Below are positions 51,271 to 60,076 of a stretch of 64,000 bases of DNA, piece after piece; positions within the stretch are counted from its first letter, which is position 1, and every line of letters starts with the position of its first letter. Source of the stretch: Pseudomonadales bacterium (GTDB lineage: Bacteria > Pseudomonadota > Gammaproteobacteria > Pseudomonadales > Azotimanducaceae); assembly GCA_041395945.1 (NCBI GenBank), contig JAWKZN010000001.1, positions 1,240,001 through 1,304,000 on the forward strand, read 5' to 3'. Under the pieces are notes generated by a model that worked only from the letters and a program-made list of their open reading frames with translations, made no database searches and was not told the origin of the DNA. The position numbers and the translations under genes were made by a program.

Positions 51271-51543
51271 CTAGTTCAGAGCATCTTTCAGAGCTTTGCC
51301 CGGTTTGAATGCCGGGACTTTGGCTGCTGAGATCTGGATCGGCGCCCCGGTCTGGGGGTTCCGCCCGGTACGAGCTGCGCGCTCTCTCACAGTAAAAGTA
51401 CCAAACCCGACGAGTGCTACCGGGTCGGCTTTCTTGAGCGAATCAGTGATTGCTTCGAGTGCAGCATCCAGTGCCCGTCCGGCAGATGCTTTTGATATAT
51501 CGGCTGATTCCGCGATTCGATCGATCAGTTCGGTCTTATTCAC
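51271..51543 (-). CDS. hupB: DNA-binding protein HU-beta
   Basis: The 90-residue histone-like protein bends DNA. The sequence MNKTELIDRIAESADISKASAGRALDA, then LVGFGTFTVRERAARTGRNPQTG and the C-terminal FKPGKALKDALN match HU throughout. It has its own promoter and a strong terminator, so it is a monocistronic unit between lon and ppiD. Confidence 0.96.
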   Translation of the reverse strand: MNKTELIDRIAESADISKASAGRALDAALEAITDSLKKADPVALVGFGTFTVRERAARTGRNPQTGAPIQISAAKVPAFKPGKALKDALN

Positions 51544-51658
51544 ATTCTGCCCCTTGGTAATGATGGGATGTCGAGATCTCTTTATGAACTTCCGGATTCC
51601 GTGAATTCCGCAAGTTGGGTACTGCTGCTAGTAAAAAGCGCTCGAAGGTTCGCGACGA

Positions 51659-51687
51659 TTTATACCAACACCCCCGAAGTGCTGCAA
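51659..51687 (-). promoter_or_regulatory. Sigma-70 promoter of hupB
   Basis: On the minus strand TTGCAG (51682-51687) and TATAAA (51659-51664) are 17 bases apart. Transcription would start near 51652, giving a leader of about 108 bases ahead of the hupB ATG; nothing else was recognised in that leader. Confidence 0.65.
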
Positions 51688-51723
51688 GCTCAGTATGCGG
51701 TCTGGAGAAAGCAGCGGTACGGG

Positions 51724-54183
51724 TCAGTGTGGATTGATGGGAAGTTCTCCCTCTTCCTTTCCGGTGCTTTTACCCACGTTTGCCGCCGTGTTGGCAACTT
51801 CGGCAACGACTTCGTCTGATATCGTCAGCTGATCGTTGGCCACTTCCGGTTGCGGCATACGCTCCAACGCGATTTCAAGCACTTCATCCATCCATTTCAC
51901 CGGATGGATCTTGAGGTTTTCCTTGACATTGTCCGGTATTTCCTTGAGATCTCTCTCGTTTTCGGCAGGAATGATGACTTCCCGGATGCCGCCTCTCTGG
52001 GCTGCCAGGAGTTTTTCCTTGAGCCCGCCGATTGGAAGCACCTGGCCGCGCAGCGTAATTTCACCCGTCATGGCGACATCGGCGCGGACGGGAATGGCGG
52101 TCAGCACGGAGACGATGGCTGCACACATCCCGATTCCTGCACTGGGACCGTCCTTCGGCGTGGCGCCTTCTGGTACGTGGATGTGCATGTCGAACCGTTC
52201 ATGGAAGTTTTTCGGTACACCAAGCACGTCGGCCCGACTTCTGACGAAGGTCAGGGCGGCCTGAATCGACTCCTGCATCACATCGCCCAGTGAACCGGTT
52301 TTTGTCTGCTTGCCCTTGCCCGGCACTGCAACCGCCTCGATGCTCAGCAGTTCACCGCCAACCTGTGTCCAGGCCAGTCCGGTGACAATGCCGATCTGAT
52401 TGTTCTCCTCTGCGAGTCCATAGGAGTACTTGCGCACGCCATTGTAGTTTTCGATATCGGCAGCCTGGAGTACTACCGCATTTCGATGCCCTTTGAGGGT
52501 CTGTTCTTTGACCACCTTGCGCGCAAGCTTTGCGATTTCACGCTCGAGGCCCCGGACGCCTGCCTCTTTGGTATAGAAACGGATGAGATGCAGAATGGCC
52601 GCATCGTCGAGCTTGAGATCCTCTGCTCCGAGACCCGCGGCGCTGACCTGCTTCGGCAACAGGTACTTTCTGGCGATGTTTTTCTTCTCGTCTTCCGTGT
52701 AACCGGGCAGACGGATCACTTCCATGCGATCCAGCAGTGGCGCGGGGATATTCATTGAATTGGAAGTGCAGATGAAAAAGACATCCGAAAGGTCGTAGTC
52801 CACCTCGAGATAATGGTCGTTAAAGGTGTTGTTCTGCTCCGGATCGAGCACCTCGAGCAGCGCGCTTGCAGGGTCACCGCGCACGTCCATTCCCATCTTA
52901 TCGACTTCGTCGAGGAGGAAGAGCGGATTGCGGACCCCTGCCTTCGCCATCTTCTGCAGCACCTTTCCCGGCATCGAGCCGATATAGGTCCGCCGGTGGC
53001 CGCGTATTTCGGCTTCGTCGCGGACGCCACCGAGAGCCATGCGCACGAACTTCCTGTTGGTGGCTCGAGCAATGCTCTCACCAAGAGATGTCTTACCCAC
53101 ACCAGGCGGGCCGACAAGACAAAGCACAGGCCCTTTCATCCTGCGCACCCGGGTCTGTACTGCCAGATATTCGATAATACGTTCTTTGACTTCTTCGAGG
53201 CCGTAGTGGTCCTCATCGAGGATCCGCTGCGCGTCTGCAAGATCTTTGCGGACCTTGCTGCGCTTCTTCCAGGGAATACCCACCATCCAATCGAGGTAGC
53301 TGCGCACAACGGTTGCTTCAGCGGACATGGGCGACATGAGCTTGAGTTTGTTCAGTTCAGCCAGGGCCTTGGTTCTGGCCTCCTTGCCCATGCCGCTGGT
53401 ATCGATCCGCTGCTGAAGTTCATCTACTTCGTTGGGGGCATCCTCGAGATCGCCGAGTTCCTTCTGAATGGCCTTCATCTGCTCATTGAGGTAGTACTCG
53501 CGCTGACTCTTCTCCATCTGCTTTTTAACGCGCCCGCGGATGCGTTTTTCCATCTGGGAAACATCGATCTCCGCCTCAATGAAGCCGAGCAGCACGTCCA
53601 TCCGCGCTTTCAGCTCGAAGCATTCCAGAATTGCCTGCCTGTCCTCTATCGACATGGCGATCTGGGCGGCAATCGTATCTATGAGGCGTGCGGGATCATC
53701 GATGCTTGATAGCGAAGAAAGTACTTCCTGGGGTACTTTCCGGCTGACCTTGATGTACTGTTCGAACTGCTGGAGCACACTGCGGACAATCGCATCTGCT
53801 TCCCGTGCTTCGGCTTCCGGTTCGGGAATGGTCTGCACGTCGGCCTGAATGTAGTCCGGCGCACTCCCGTCGTCGTTCAGTAAACGCAGTACGCGCGCAC
53901 GCTGGCCACCCTCTACGAGCACCTTTACCGTGCCATCCGGCAGCTTGAGAAGTTGCAGTACTGTTGCCACGGTTCCCGTGTTGAAGAGATCCGACTCCCC
54001 GGGCGCATCGACCTCAGGGTCTCTCTTGGCGACGAGCAGGATCTGCTTGTCGTCGGACATTGCCGCATCGAGCGCTTTAATTGAACTCTGGGTGCCGACA
54101 AAGAGCGGATGCACCCCATGGGGGTAGACGACCATGTCACGCAATGGCAGTACGGGAATATTTGTCAGTACAGTTTCAGTCAT
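51724..54183 (-). CDS. lon: ATP-dependent protease Lon
   Basis: The 819-residue Lon has the N-terminal substrate domain (opening IPVLPLRDMVVYPHGVHPLFVG), a AAA+ domain with Walker A GPPGVGKTSLGE, and the protease domain with catalytic serine in PKDGPSAGIGM near residue 679 and lysine in GGLKEKLLAAQRGG. Length is usual. It follows clpX by 191 bases and precedes hupB, the order common in proteobacteria. I looked for a heat-shock sigma-32 promoter in the gap and saw none convincing. Confidence 0.97.
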   Translation of the reverse strand: MTETVLTNIPVLPLRDMVVYPHGVHPLFVGTQSSIKALDAAMSDDKQILLVAKRDPEVDAPGESDLFNTGTVATVLQLLKLPDGTVKVLVEGGQRARVLRLLNDDGSAPDYIQADVQTIPEPEAEAREADAIVRSVLQQFEQYIKVSRKVPQEVLSSLSSIDDPARLIDTIAAQIAMSIEDRQAILECFELKARMDVLLGFIEAEIDVSQMEKRIRGRVKKQMEKSQREYYLNEQMKAIQKELGDLEDAPNEVDELQQRIDTSGMGKEARTKALAELNKLKLMSPMSAEATVVRSYLDWMVGIPWKKRSKVRKDLADAQRILDEDHYGLEEVKERIIEYLAVQTRVRRMKGPVLCLVGPPGVGKTSLGESIARATNRKFVRMALGGVRDEAEIRGHRRTYIGSMPGKVLQKMAKAGVRNPLFLLDEVDKMGMDVRGDPASALLEVLDPEQNNTFNDHYLEVDYDLSDVFFICTSNSMNIPAPLLDRMEVIRLPGYTEDEKKNIARKYLLPKQVSAAGLGAEDLKLDDAAILHLIRFYTKEAGVRGLEREIAKLARKVVKEQTLKGHRNAVVLQAADIENYNGVRKYSYGLAEENNQIGIVTGLAWTQVGGELLSIEAVAVPGKGKQTKTGSLGDVMQESIQAALTFVRSRADVLGVPKNFHERFDMHIHVPEGATPKDGPSAGIGMCAAIVSVLTAIPVRADVAMTGEITLRGQVLPIGGLKEKLLAAQRGGIREVIIPAENERDLKEIPDNVKENLKIHPVKWMDEVLEIALERMPQPEVANDQLTISDEVVAEVANTAANVGKSTGKEEGELPINPH

Positions 54184-54325
54184 ATCTTCTCGGGTTCGGG
54201 TGTCTGGTAAGGGTGTCTGCCGGAGGGACCGGGCGCGATCCGGCGAAACCGGATATCAGGTTGCCCATGCCCCTGCTGCATCTCCGTGCGACCGCTCAGC
54301 TGCATACTCCAGTTGAACTTCCAGT

Positions 54326-54343
54326 CCCCGGCGGTCGCCGGGG
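54326..54343 (-). terminator. GC-rich hairpin between clpX and lon
   Basis: CCCCGGC (54326-54332) and GCCGGGG (54337-54343) form a 7-bp stem with a 4-base loop, about 32 bases past the clpX stop. No T-run follows on the minus strand, so it may be an RNA 3'-end stabiliser or a processing site rather than a terminator. Confidence 0.4.
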
Positions 54344-54374
54344 CTTTCGATACGATTCGGTCTGTGATGCAGGC

Positions 54375-55655
54375 TCAATCCTGAGGGGTAGCCTGAGCCT
54401 TCTCGACGTTTTCGTACATGAGCATGGGCTCGCTCTCACCGAGGATGACACTCTCGTCGATCACCACCTTGGCAACGGATTCCGTAGAGGGCAGGCTGTA
54501 CATGGTGTCCAGCAGCACGGCTTCGAGGATAGATCGCAACCCCCGGGCGCCCGTTTTGCGCTCCATGGCCTTCTGTGCGACTGCACGGAGCGCGTCTTCC
54601 CGGAAATCGACCTCGACCCCTTCCATCTCGAAGAGTTTCGAGTACTGCTTGGTGAGCGAGTTTTTGGGTTCGGTGAGGATCTGCATCAAAGCATCGACGT
54701 CCAGTTCTTCCAGAGTGGCCACTACCGGCAGTCGACCCACGAACTCCGGGATCAGCCCGTAACGGATCAGATCCTCGGGTTCCACGTTGCGGAGCGTCTC
54801 GCCGATCGATTTCCGCTCATCCTCACCCTTCACCTGGGCACTGAAGCCGACGCCGGATTTCTCCGAACGATCCCGGATGACCTTGTCGAGACCGGCAAAG
54901 GCCCCGCCACAGATGAAGAGGATGTTTGACGTATTGACCTGCAGAAACTCCTGCTGGGGATGTTTACGCCCGCCCTGGGGTGGCACCGAAGCAATGGTGC
55001 CTTCGATCAGTTTCAGAAGTGCCTGCTGCACCCCTTCTCCGGAAACATCCCGGGTGATGGAGGGATTGTCCGATTTGCGGGAAATCTTGTCGATTTCATC
55101 GATATAGACGATGCCGACCTGAGCGCGCTCCACGTCGTAATCGCACTTCTGCAGCAGCTTCTGGATGATGTTCTCGACGTCTTCGCCGACATAGCCTGCC
55201 TCAGTGAGCGTGGTGGCGTCTGCGATCGTGAAGGGCACGTCCAGCAGCCTGGCCAGGGTCTCGGCGAGCAGCGTCTTGCCACTGCCTGTCGGTCCGATCA
55301 GGAGGATGTTTGATTTCGAGAGTTCGACGTCGTCTTTCTTACCGGCATAATTCAGGCGCTTGTAGTGGTTGTATACCGCTACCGCCAGCACCTTCTTCGC
55401 ATGTTCCTGACCGATCACATACTGGTCGAGGATGTCGTTGATCTCAGAGGGAACCGGCAATCGGTCCGTCTGCTTGCTCTGGCTGCCTTCCGAGACCTCT
55501 TCACGGATGATGTCGTTGCACAGCTCGACGCATTCATCGCAGATGAACACCGAGGGCCCGGCAATGAGCTTGCGAACTTCGTGCTGACTCTTGCCACAGA
55601 AGGAGCAGTACAGGAGCTTTCCGGAGTCGTCGCCCTTACCGCTTTCGTCTGCCAT
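54375..55655 (-). CDS. clpX: ATP-dependent Clp protease ATP-binding subunit ClpX
   Basis: The 426-residue unfoldase has an N-terminal zinc domain with Cys17, Cys20, Cys39 and Cys42 (CSFCGKS and FICDEC), Walker A GPTGSGKTLLAE and Walker B IVYIDEIDKISRK. ClpP-contact loop IGF-type sequence occurs as SGVGFSAQVKG. It lies 130 bases after clpP on the same strand and is the partner unfoldase; the second unfoldase ClpA is encoded at 18.6 kb. Confidence 0.97.
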   Translation of the reverse strand: MADESGKGDDSGKLLYCSFCGKSQHEVRKLIAGPSVFICDECVELCNDIIREEVSEGSQSKQTDRLPVPSEINDILDQYVIGQEHAKKVLAVAVYNHYKRLNYAGKKDDVELSKSNILLIGPTGSGKTLLAETLARLLDVPFTIADATTLTEAGYVGEDVENIIQKLLQKCDYDVERAQVGIVYIDEIDKISRKSDNPSITRDVSGEGVQQALLKLIEGTIASVPPQGGRKHPQQEFLQVNTSNILFICGGAFAGLDKVIRDRSEKSGVGFSAQVKGEDERKSIGETLRNVEPEDLIRYGLIPEFVGRLPVVATLEELDVDALMQILTEPKNSLTKQYSKLFEMEGVEVDFREDALRAVAQKAMERKTGARGLRSILEAVLLDTMYSLPSTESVAKVVIDESVILGESEPMLMYENVEKAQATPQD

Positions 55656-55785
55656 GAATCTAAGCCTTTATCCTCTTAATAGCCGCTACCTTGCTGCCTT
55701 GGGGGGCATATTGCAACCCCTGGCATGTAGTCCGAACCGGTTGTGTTTGCAAGGAAATCGCAGCCGGGAAGTTCGCAGAGGGGGT

Positions 55786-56442
55786 TCAGCCCGCGACTGC
55801 TTTCGGAAGTTTCTTGCGAGGCGTCTGAACCACGTCGATCAGTCCGTAGGCCTTCGCTTCATCCGGGCTCATCCAGAAATCCCGATCGGTGTCTTCAGCA
55901 ATACGCTCCACGGGCTGACCTGTATGTTCCGCAAGCAGACCGTTCAGGCGCTTGCGAAGCAGCAGAATTTCCTTGGCCTGAATCTCGATGTCCTTCGCGA
56001 CGCCGCGCGAACCCCCTGAGGGCTGGTGCATCATCATACGGGCGTTTGGCAGGCAATAGCGCTTGCCCTTTGCCCCTGCCGCAAGCAGAAAGGAGCCCAT
56101 GCTGGCGGCCTGACCGATACACATGGTGCTGACATCGCAGCGGATGAACTGCATGGTGTCGTAGATGGCCATCCCTGCGGTGACTGAGCCCCCCGGAGAG
56201 TTTATGTAAAGGTGTATGTCTTTATCCGGATTCTCGGATTCAAGGTACAACAACTGGGCCACAACCAGATTGGCCACCTGATCCTCAACCGGACCGACCA
56301 TGAAGACGATCCGCTCCTTCAGCAGCATCGAATAGATGTCGTAAGCGCGTTCGCCCCGGGCGGACTGTTCTACCACCATGGGCACCAGGCCGAGATTGGT
56401 GGTGGCCGGATAGCCGCTGTCGTCGAATTTGGAGTTGGACAT
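55786..56442 (-). CDS. clpP: ATP-dependent Clp protease proteolytic subunit ClpP
   Basis: The 218-residue serine protease forms the tetradecameric chamber used by ClpX and ClpA. Catalytic Ser114 is in GQAASMGSFLL, His139 in MMMHQPSGG, and the Asp is in DTDRDFWM near residue 188. LYINSPGGSVTAGMAIYDTMQ is canonical. It starts 27 bases after the tig stop. Confidence 0.97.
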   Translation of the reverse strand: MSNSKFDDSGYPATTNLGLVPMVVEQSARGERAYDIYSMLLKERIVFMVGPVEDQVANLVVAQLLYLESENPDKDIHLYINSPGGSVTAGMAIYDTMQFIRCDVSTMCIGQAASMGSFLLAAGAKGKRYCLPNARMMMHQPSGGSRGVAKDIEIQAKEILLLRKRLNGLLAEHTGQPVERIAEDTDRDFWMSPDEAKAYGLIDVVQTPRKKLPKAVAG

Positions 56443-56469
56443 TGATGCTCCTGGGCTGCTCGAAGGAAA

Positions 56470-57867
56470 TTAGCTTGTTGCCGAGGCTTGACCGCCCGCC
56501 GACTGCGGGTCGGCCGACTGCGGGTCGGCTGATGTCGGGGCCGCCTCGTCCTCATCGGTGGCGACAGCCGTGCCACGAATGATGTCGGTATAGGTGGAAG
56601 GCACGATTTCCACGCTCGCCTTAGCCAATATGTGGTCGATCACCTGATCTTCCAAGACCGCCATCTCGATTTTTTCGAGCTGTTCCGGATTACCGTAATA
56701 GTAGTTCACCACCTGCTGAGGCTGGGCATACCCGGCTGCCAGGGTTTCGATGCGCGCCTTGACCCGATCAGCATCCGGTGTGATCCCTGCTTTTGAGACA
56801 ATTTCGTTGACAATAAGACCGACCGAGACCCGTCGTTCCGCCTGTTCCAGAAACAACTCACCCGGGAGATCGATCTCAGGCGCTTTCTGCCCGTAGGCCT
56901 GAAACTGGCCCATCATCTGTTGCTTCAGAGCCTCGATTTCCCGGTCGACCACCGCCTTCGGCAACTGCACGGTGTGGAGTTTGTGGAGCTGGTCCATGAC
57001 CTGACTCTTCACCTGATTCGATGCCGCAGCGTCCATTTCACGCTGCATGTTGCTGCGAACTTCGCTGCGAAAAGCCGACTCGCCACCTTCACTGATCCCG
57101 AAGGCCTTGAAGAACTCGTCGTCCAGCTCCGGCAGGACTGCACTTTCCACTTTTTTGACCTTAACCGTGAAAGTCGCCGTCTTGCCGCGCAGGTTCTCGG
57201 CCTGATAATCCTCCGGGAAGGTGGCTGTGAATTCCGCCTCTTCACCCTCGGCCACGCCACGGACGCCCTGATCGAAATCTTCAATCATCTGACCGGCGCC
57301 GACCTCGAAGGTGACGTCTTCGCCGGTGCCGCCTTCAAAAGCGACATCATCAATTTTGCCCACGAAGTCGAGGGTCACCCGGTCTTCGGGCTCAGCGCCA
57401 CGGCTGACGGACACCCAGTCTTTGCGCTGGTCGCGAAGCTGGTCGATCATCGCGTCCACATCCGCATCCGTGATCTCAGCCTCCGGCTTGCGCACGGTCA
57501 CAGCCTTGAGGTTGGCAACTTCGACCTGGGGATAGACTTCAAACGTGGCGGTGAACTCGAAATCGATGCCCGGATCCATCTTCACCACTTCGAGATTCGG
57601 TGAACCCGCGGGCGACAGCTGTTCCTGGCGGATGGCATCGAGAAAGCTCGACTGCATGAGTTCTCCGGCGATCTCAGCCCGGACGGACGGACCGAAGCGT
57701 CTGCGCACCTCTTTCAGCGGAACCTTGCCCGGGCGATAGCCAGGCAACTTGACACGCTGGGCGGCTTCGCTGAGGCGACTGCGAATTTGTGCTTCGAAGG
57801 CTTCGGAAGGAACCGAAATGGTGAGCCGTCGCTCCAGGCCACTCATGGTTTCGATGGAGATCTGCAT
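56470..57867 (-). CDS. tig: Trigger factor
   Basis: The 465-residue ribosome-bound chaperone has an N-terminal ribosome-binding domain with the signature LPGYRPGKVPLKEVRRRFG, an FKBP-type isomerase domain (about 150-245: RVTLDFVGKIDDVAFEGG) and a C-terminal chaperone domain. An unusual C-terminal tail of Ala/Ser/Asp/Pro/Gln includes SADPQ twice, encoded by a 15-base tandem repeat. The gene opens the tig-clpP-clpX-lon run and lies just after the tRNA-His gene. Confidence 0.95.
   Translation of the reverse strand: MQISIETMSGLERRLTISVPSEAFEAQIRSRLSEAAQRVKLPGYRPGKVPLKEVRRRFGPSVRAEIAGELMQSSFLDAIRQEQLSPAGSPNLEVVKMDPGIDFEFTATFEVYPQVEVANLKAVTVRKPEAEITDADVDAMIDQLRDQRKDWVSVSRGAEPEDRVTLDFVGKIDDVAFEGGTGEDVTFEVGAGQMIEDFDQGVRGVAEGEEAEFTATFPEDYQAENLRGKTATFTVKVKKVESAVLPELDDEFFKAFGISEGGESAFRSEVRSNMQREMDAAASNQVKSQVMDQLHKLHTVQLPKAVVDREIEALKQQMMGQFQAYGQKAPEIDLPGELFLEQAERRVSVGLIVNEIVSKAGITPDADRVKARIETLAAGYAQPQQVVNYYYGNPEQLEKIEMAVLEDQVIDHILAKASVEIVPSTYTDIIRGTAVATDEDEAAPTSADPQSADPQSAGGQASATS
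56499..56528. repeat. 15-bp tandem repeat in the 3' end of tig
   Basis: CCGACTGCGGGTCGG occurs twice head to tail. Each unit is itself a palindrome (CCGAC, 5 bases, GTCGG). In the tig frame the two copies encode SADPQ-SADPQ in the dispensable C-terminal tail. Confidence 0.85.
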
Positions 57868-57889
57868 ATAAATAGGGCTTCGTGCTAAA

Positions 57890-57965
57890 TGGGGTGGACG
57901 ATGGGGCTCGAACCCACGACCGCCGGGATCACAACCCGGAGCTCTACCAGCTGAGCTACGTCCAC
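57890..57965 (-). tRNA. tRNA-His (anticodon GTG)
   Basis: The 76-base tRNA has acceptor stem GTGGACG/CGTCCAC, discriminator C and encoded CCA; base 57966 would supply the G at position -1 required by histidyl-tRNA synthetase. The anticodon stem CCGGG/CCCGG holds loop TTGTGAT. It is the last of three tRNAs and abuts tig (22 bases before its ATG). Confidence 0.97.
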
Positions 57966-58091
57966 CACGGTTTGATTAAGCGCGTCTCGATGCGCCAGAA
58001 TTCGGCGTACTCGGATGCGCCGTCTTATTTTCTGCTTCCTCTGCTTTCCCTTGCTGCCGGCACCGGCGTGCCGCGCTGATTGTACAGTACC

Positions 58092-58168
58092 TGGTACGCC
58101 CGGAAGGAATCGAACCTTCAACCGCCGGCTTAGAAGGCCGATGCTCTATCCAGTTGAGCTACGGGCGC
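58092..58168 (-). tRNA. tRNA-Arg (anticodon TCT)
   Basis: The 77-base tRNA has acceptor stem GCGCCCG/CGGGCGT (with a G-U pair at the end), discriminator A and encoded CCA. The anticodon stem CGGCC/GCCGG (with an internal loop TTCTAAG) gives TCT, reading AGA. The T arm shows GGTTCGATTCC. Confidence 0.96.
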
Positions 58169-58229
58169 TTTGCCAGTCGACCCCCCGTCACGGCAGTTCA
58201 AGGTGGTAAACAGGAGGACTTGGAGTGAT

Positions 58230-58306
58230 TGGTCGGGGTAGAGAGATTCGAACTCCCGACATCCTGCTCCCAAAGCAGGCGCGCTACCAGACTGCGCTAT
58301 ACCCCG
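58230..58306 (-). tRNA. tRNA-Pro (anticodon TGG)
   Basis: The 77-base tRNA has acceptor stem CGGGGTA/TACCCCG, discriminator A and encoded CCA. The anticodon stem CCTGC/GCAGG holds loop TTTGGGA, giving TGG. It is the first of the Pro-Arg-His cluster and follows a near-consensus promoter. Confidence 0.97.
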
Positions 58307-58336
58307 GTCGGTGAAGCCTGCCGCTGAAACGGCGCG

Positions 58337-58365
58337 ATGATACTGGCGGTATCCGGAGGCGTCAA
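58337..58365 (-). promoter_or_regulatory. Sigma-70 promoter of the tRNA Pro-Arg-His cluster
   Basis: On the minus strand TTGACG (58360-58365) and TATCAT (58337-58342) are exactly 17 bases apart, followed by a GC-rich discriminator (CGCGCCG) of the kind seen at stringently controlled stable-RNA promoters. Transcription would start near 58330, 24 bases before tRNA-Pro, and could continue into tig. Confidence 0.7.
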
Positions 58366-58479
58366 ACCTGCCGCGGGGCCACCTGGAGACCCGCCGATCC
58401 GGCTTCCTAACACCGAGCGCCGGGGTAGAATGCCCGCTTTTCCTGCGCCGCTGGGCGGCGCCATTTGCCAGGAGATGCC

Positions 58480-59343
58480 ATGCCGGCCCGGATTCTCGAC
58501 GGTAACGCCATTGCCCGCGCACTGCGTGCCGACATCGGTGCGGCCGTATTATCGCGCACCTCACGCGGGCTGCGACCGCCGGGCCTGGCGGTCATGCTGG
58601 TCGGCAGCGACCCCGCTTCCGAAGTCTATGTGCGGGGCAAACGGCGGGACTGCGAGGAAGTGGGATTCCATTCGAATTTCCAGCACCTGAGCAGTAATGT
58701 CACCCAGCGGGATCTGGAGGAGCGGATCTCCGAGCTCAATGCGGATCCGAGCATTGATGGCGTGCTGGTGCAGCTGCCGCTCCCCGATCATCTCGATGCC
58801 GCGCGCCTTATCGACCGGATCGACCCGGAAAAAGATGTGGACGGCTACCACCCGTACAACATCGGCCGACTGGCCCTGCGGCGACCTTCCATTCGTGCCT
58901 GCACGCCGAAAGGCATCATGCAGCTGCTCGAGCATACGGGGGTTGAGATCCGTGGCCTGGACGCCACGGTAATCGGCGCCTCCAACCATGTCGGTCGACC
59001 CATGGGGCTGGAGCTGCTGCTTGCCGGCTGCACGGTTACCACCGCTCACAAATTCTCTCAGGATACGGCCCGCAAAGTGGCCGATGCGGATATCGTGGTT
59101 TCTGCTGTCGGCAAACCGGGCCTGGTACCCGGAGCCTGGATCAAACCGGGTGCCATCGTCATCGACGTGGGAATAACCCGGGATGCCAATGGCAAACTTC
59201 GAGGTGATGTGGAGTTCGAAGCTGCCGCGGAACGCGCGGCGTGGATTACCCCGGTACCGGGCGGTGTCGGACCCATGACCCGCCTGGCGCTGCTGCAGAA
59301 CACCCTGCAGGCAGCCGAAATTGCGGATGCTGCGACACACTGA
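58480..59343 (+). CDS. folD: Methylenetetrahydrofolate dehydrogenase/cyclohydrolase FolD
   Basis: The 287-residue bifunctional enzyme interconverts methylene-, methenyl- and formyl-tetrahydrofolate with NADP. It shows the lysine region VYVRGKRRDCEEVG, VQLPLPDHLD, DPEKDVDGYHPYNIG and VIGASNHVGRPMG, and PVPGGVGPMTRLALLQNT near the end. The usual PCTP is ACTPKG here. The ATG at 58480 has AGGAG 6 bases ahead. Its stop overlaps the lpxH start by one base (TGATG). Confidence 0.96.
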   Translation: MPARILDGNAIARALRADIGAAVLSRTSRGLRPPGLAVMLVGSDPASEVYVRGKRRDCEEVGFHSNFQHLSSNVTQRDLEERISELNADPSIDGVLVQLPLPDHLDAARLIDRIDPEKDVDGYHPYNIGRLALRRPSIRACTPKGIMQLLEHTGVEIRGLDATVIGASNHVGRPMGLELLLAGCTVTTAHKFSQDTARKVADADIVVSAVGKPGLVPGAWIKPGAIVIDVGITRDANGKLRGDVEFEAAAERAAWITPVPGGVGPMTRLALLQNTLQAAEIADAATH

Positions 59344-60050
59344 TGCGGATATTTCTGTCCGACCTGCACCTCGATCAGCCAGCCACACCATCTTTCGCGA
59401 CCTTCGCCCGTGTGCTCGAACAGGAGGCAGAGCGCGCCAGCGCTATCTACATTCTCGGTGACCTCTGCGAAGTCTGGGTTGGCGATGATGATGACGGGCC
59501 CCTCGCCTGCGCTCTGCGCGAGCTGCTGCGGGCTGCCAGTCGTCGTTGTCCGATCTTCCTCATGCATGGCAACCGGGATTTTCTGATCGGCCCCCGCTTT
59601 GCGCAGGAGACCGGTTGTCAGCTGCTCGAAGATACGACGCTCCTGGAGGACGGCACCCTCTTAAGCCACGGCGACGGATTCTGCATCGACGATGTCGCCT
59701 ATCAGCAGGCACGCCAGACGCTGCGTTCCTCCGAGTGGCAGCAGGGCATATTGAGCATGACACTCGAGCAGCGTCGAGTACTTGCAGGTGCGATGCGTGC
59801 AGAGAGTCAGCGCACCAGCGCAAACAAGGCGGCCAACATCATGGATGTCTCCTCAATCGAGGTGAGCCGGATAGTTCGGGAAACCGGAGCTGACAGACTG
59901 GTGCACGGACACACCCACAGGCCCGGGGTGCATGTCAGCGACTGGGGAGCGCGTTACGTCCTCGGTGCCTGGGAGCGTTGCGGCTGGCTGCTGCGAATGC
60001 TGCCCGGGCAGTCGCCTCGACTCGAATGCTTCCCTTTAGACAGAATCTGA
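59343..60050 (+). CDS. lpxH: UDP-2,3-diacylglucosamine diphosphatase LpxH
   Basis: The 235-residue metallophosphoesterase makes lipid X in lipid A synthesis. Metal ligands lie in FLSDLHLD, GDLCEVWVGDDD, MHGNRDFLIG, LSHGDGFCIDD and HGHTHRPGVH. The ATG at 59343 starts MRIFLSDLHL and overlaps the folD stop; the longer open frame lies inside folD. Cys and Gln tRNA synthetase genes that often sit between folD and lpxH in pseudomonads are absent here. Confidence 0.94.
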   Translation: MRIFLSDLHLDQPATPSFATFARVLEQEAERASAIYILGDLCEVWVGDDDDGPLACALRELLRAASRRCPIFLMHGNRDFLIGPRFAQETGCQLLEDTTLLEDGTLLSHGDGFCIDDVAYQQARQTLRSSEWQQGILSMTLEQRRVLAGAMRAESQRTSANKAANIMDVSSIEVSRIVRETGADRLVHGHTHRPGVHVSDWGARYVLGAWERCGWLLRMLPGQSPRLECFPLDRI

Positions 60051-60076
60051 TAGACAGGACCTGAGCAGTAACCCGG

